The notes below the pieces were generated by a model. It was not told the origin of the DNA, made no database searches, and saw nothing but the letters and a program-made list of their open reading frames with translations. 8,212 nucleotides of DNA from Alphaproteobacteria bacterium (GTDB taxonomy: Bacteria > Pseudomonadota > Alphaproteobacteria > RS24). The stretch spans positions 1 through 8,212 of the forward strand of contig JAAOIL010000069.1 in assembly GCA_015163825.1 (NCBI GenBank), in the 5' to 3' direction. Below are positions 6,784-8,212 of this stretch, piece after piece. The translations under genes and the position numbers were made by a program. How positions within the stretch are numbered: the first letter of the stretch is position 1; each line of letters starts with the position of its first letter.

Positions 6784-7697
6784 TGACAGCCAAAAAATCA
6801 ACGCGTTTGCGACGCTCGCAATTAGCCGTGCCGGGTGTTAGCGAAAAAATGCTGGCAAAAGCGGCGGCATCACAAGCCGACCATGTTTTTTGTGATTTGG
6901 AAGATGCCGTTGCCCCCAAAAGCAAAGTCGGGGCGAGGGATACAATCTGCAATGCCTTGAACGAATTGGATTGGGGTAAATCTGTGCGCTGTGTTCGTGT
7001 TAATGATATTGGCACGCAATGGTGCCATGAGGACATTATTCACATTGTAGAAAAAGCGGGACACAATCTTGATACGATAATGCTACCGAAGCCGCTTTGT
7101 GCGTCTGATGTTTTATTTGCCGATACTTTGCTTTCGCAGTTAGAGCAGAAGTTAGATCTACCGCACAAAATTGGGCTGGAGGTTTTGATAGAAGAAGTGC
7201 AAGCCATGCAAAATGTGCAAGAGATTGCCACTTCTTGCGAACGTCTAGAATGTATGATTTTTGGTATGGGCGATTATTCTGCCAGTCAAGGTTTGGTGGT
7301 GGAAGATATTGGCAAGGCCTCTGGTTATCCGGGTGATATTTTTCACTATCCGCGTTATCAAATGACGATAGCGGCACGCGCCGCCGGTATTGATGCCATT
7401 GACGGACCTTTTGTTGATTTCAAAGACGAAGCAAATTATGCCGAAGAATGTCGCCGCGCTTTAACTTTGGGTATGGTTGGCAAATGGGCTATCCATCCCG
7501 CACAAATAGCCCCCGCCCTCGCTATATTTTCACCCAGCCAAGAACAAGTGGATTTCGCAAGAGAGATTATCGCTGTCTATCGCGAAGCAGAGGCGCAAGG
7601 CATAGGCTCTGTCGGGCATAAGGGGGTTATGGTTGATGCCGCTTCCGCGCGCTTATTCCAAAACACTGCCGACCGCGCCGACATCATCGGCTTGTAA
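6783..7697 (+). CDS. HpcH/HpaI aldolase / citrate lyase family protein (malyl-CoA lyase-like)
   Basis: A 304-residue cytosolic TIM-barrel CoA-ester lyase of the CitE type, expected to cleave or form a C-C bond between an acyl-CoA and a 2-oxo acid, as in malyl-CoA or beta-methylmalyl-CoA lyase, or to act as a related thioesterase. Seen: RSQLAVPG (11-18), FCDLEDAVAP (36-45), VRVND with R72, MLPK with K103, GLEVLIEE (131-138, E133/E137), FGMGDYSAS with D164, YPGD, DGPFVDFKD (207-215) and GKWAIHP (233-239). E137 and D164 fit the magnesium ligands and R72 the substrate-binding arginine of the family. Length is slightly under typical Mcl (about 320). Its start overlaps the cytochrome stop by one base (TAATG), and no separate strong ribosome site is seen, so it depends on coupling. 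No other glyoxylate-cycle or ethylmalonyl-CoA genes are in view, so malyl-CoA specificity is unproven. Confidence 0.9.
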   Translation: MTAKKSTRLRRSQLAVPGVSEKMLAKAAASQADHVFCDLEDAVAPKSKVGARDTICNALNELDWGKSVRCVRVNDIGTQWCHEDIIHIVEKAGHNLDTIMLPKPLCASDVLFADTLLSQLEQKLDLPHKIGLEVLIEEVQAMQNVQEIATSCERLECMIFGMGDYSASQGLVVEDIGKASGYPGDIFHYPRYQMTIAARAAGIDAIDGPFVDFKDEANYAEECRRALTLGMVGKWAIHPAQIAPALAIFSPSQEQVDFAREIIAVYREAEAQGIGSVGHKGVMVDAASARLFQNTADRADIIGL

Positions 7698-7728
7698 TTT
7701 TTACACGCAGGCTACTAATAACTTTGAC

Positions 7729-7795
7729 TAATTGGTTGCGGGGGTGAGGGCGAAAAGCGAAAGCACTGCTTTCGCCGACCGAACGATTTGAACCT
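7729..7795 (-). repeat. Inverted, interrupted partial copy of the initiator tRNA 3' end
   Basis: Seen: 7729-7745 is a perfect 17-base reverse complement of 7915-7931, the acceptor 3' strand, CCA and four following bases of the initiator tRNA. Further along, 7785-7795 is an exact reverse complement of 7902-7912, the T-arm sequence AGGTTCAAATC. In the real tRNA the two blocks are 2 bases apart; here 39 bases (7746-7784) lie between them. Those 39 bases contain an 8-bp hairpin with a 3-base loop (GCGAAAGC at 7757-7764, GCTTTCGC at 7768-7775). A run of eight T follows at 7795-7802. The T-arm motif alone is common to many tRNAs, but the 17-base match extends past CCA into flanking bases, so a copying or recombination event is likely. 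It may be an integration scar or a palindromic element in a tRNA fragment. Not a functional tRNA. Confidence 0.7.
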
Positions 7796-7809
7796 TTTTT
7801 TTCAAGCAG

Positions 7810-7838
7810 TTGTCTATTCGGCTGTGATGTGCCATAAC
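7810..7838 (+). promoter_or_regulatory. Probable promoter of the initiator tRNA gene
   Basis: TTGTCT (7810-7815) and CATAAC (7833-7838) are separated by exactly 17 bases, each matching four of six consensus positions. Transcription would begin about 7 bases later, just before the tRNA 5' end at 7851, giving a very short 5' leader. Confidence 0.5.
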
Positions 7839-7850
7839 ACTTTTCATTGA

Positions 7851-7927
<77 letters not shown>

Positions 7928-7962
7928 ATTAAAACTAACGTGGTACACAAAGAGAATATATT

Positions 7963-8212
7963 ATGAAAAGCTTTAAAAAATTTATTGAAGAAACAAAATT
8001 AGCGGAAAAAACAGAATTTAGAGCAACCGCTTGGTCAAATGGTGGCGATGGATATGGTTTACGTGTAAGTAAGAATGATCGCGATAATTTTTTTAAAAAA
8101 TCTGAAAAGAAAGTTAGATTATCATTTTCTGATAAAAACGATTCTATTTCAATTGATATTACATCATCATTTTGGAACAACTGCACAGAATTACGCAGTG
8201 CAGAAATAAAAG
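7963..8212 (+). CDS. AT-rich hypothetical protein, truncated at the window end
   Basis: An open frame begins with ATG 35 bases after the tRNA and runs without a stop for 83 codons to the edge. The visible N-terminus starts MKSFKKFIEE and contains WSNGGDGYGLRVSKNDRDNF, then a beta-rich KVRLSFSDKNDSISIDI segment and SFWNNCTELRSAEIK. It has no signal peptide or membrane segment and I do not recognise the family; the FW-x-x-C-x-ELRS stretch looks like a conserved motif rather than random coding. Ribosome site is weak (AAGAGA about 8-9 bases upstream). By hand count about 74 of 250 bases are G or C, near 30%, far below the upstream genes, and codons favour A/T thirds (AAA, TTA, ATT). Position directly behind a tRNA 3' end plus foreign composition suggests the first gene of an integrated element. 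Function unknown. Confidence 0.65.
   Translation, partial: MKSFKKFIEETKLAEKTEFRATAWSNGGDGYGLRVSKNDRDNFFKKSEKKVRLSFSDKNDSISIDITSSFWNNCTELRSAEIK

Noticed and set aside
7729..7795. Minus-strand tmRNA acceptor piece or complete second tRNA
   Set aside because: Only T-arm-like and acceptor 3' segments are present, with 39 foreign bases between them; no 5' half, tag reading frame or matching acceptor 5' strand was found.
7757..7802. Rho-independent terminator for the lyase gene
   Set aside because: There is a strong hairpin (7757-7775) and a T8 run (7795-7802), but about 19 bases separate them, so the geometry is wrong for an intrinsic terminator.
7935..8186. Minus-strand 83-residue open frame opposite the AT-rich gene
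   Set aside because: The plus frame is open to the window end, starts just behind the tRNA and has a coherent protein pattern; low GC makes long open frames on the opposite strand likely by chance.

Overview
The window looks like a moderate-GC chromosomal segment of a proteobacterium, most likely an alphaproteobacterium. This rests on protein-family flavour (an EthA-type Baeyer-Villiger monooxygenase, an SMP-30 lactonase, a malyl-CoA-lyase-like CitE protein, a b561 cytochrome) and on an initiator tRNA with a non-canonical anticodon stem. No taxonomic search was possible, so the placement is an inference.

Layout: positions 23-3441 hold two minus-strand genes, an EthA-like flavin monooxygenase followed 26 bp downstream by an exported DUF3604 (PHP-like metal hydrolase) protein. 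A divergent intergenic region of about 155 bp (3442-3596) carries nested inverted repeats. It is followed by a plus-strand pair: an SMP-30/gluconolactonase-type protein and, 14 bp later, an FAD-dependent aromatic-hydroxylase-like monooxygenase. The hydroxylase gene has several in-frame micro-duplications. A candidate promoter at about 5741-5768 precedes a second plus-strand pair, a membrane cytochrome b561-type protein whose stop overlaps the start of a CitE/malyl-CoA-lyase-like protein (TAATG).

The right edge is different. An inverted, interrupted partial copy of the initiator tRNA 3' end (7729-7795) is followed by a tRNA promoter and a complete initiator tRNA-Met (7851-7927, encoded CCA). 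Directly behind it starts an AT-rich ORF (about 30% GC) of unrecognised function, cut by the window end. A tRNA 3' end with an abrupt composition change is the usual signature of a genomic-island boundary.

Working together (inference): a Baeyer-Villiger monooxygenase makes esters or lactones from ketones, a lactonase can open lactones, a ring hydroxylase handles aromatic or cyclic substrates, and a CitE-type lyase cleaves or forms acyl-CoA C-C bonds. The four could form a small oxidative catabolic cluster, but no substrate is visible from sequence. The least explained parts are the inverted tRNA-derived element, the island edge, and the repeat-bearing hydroxylase.
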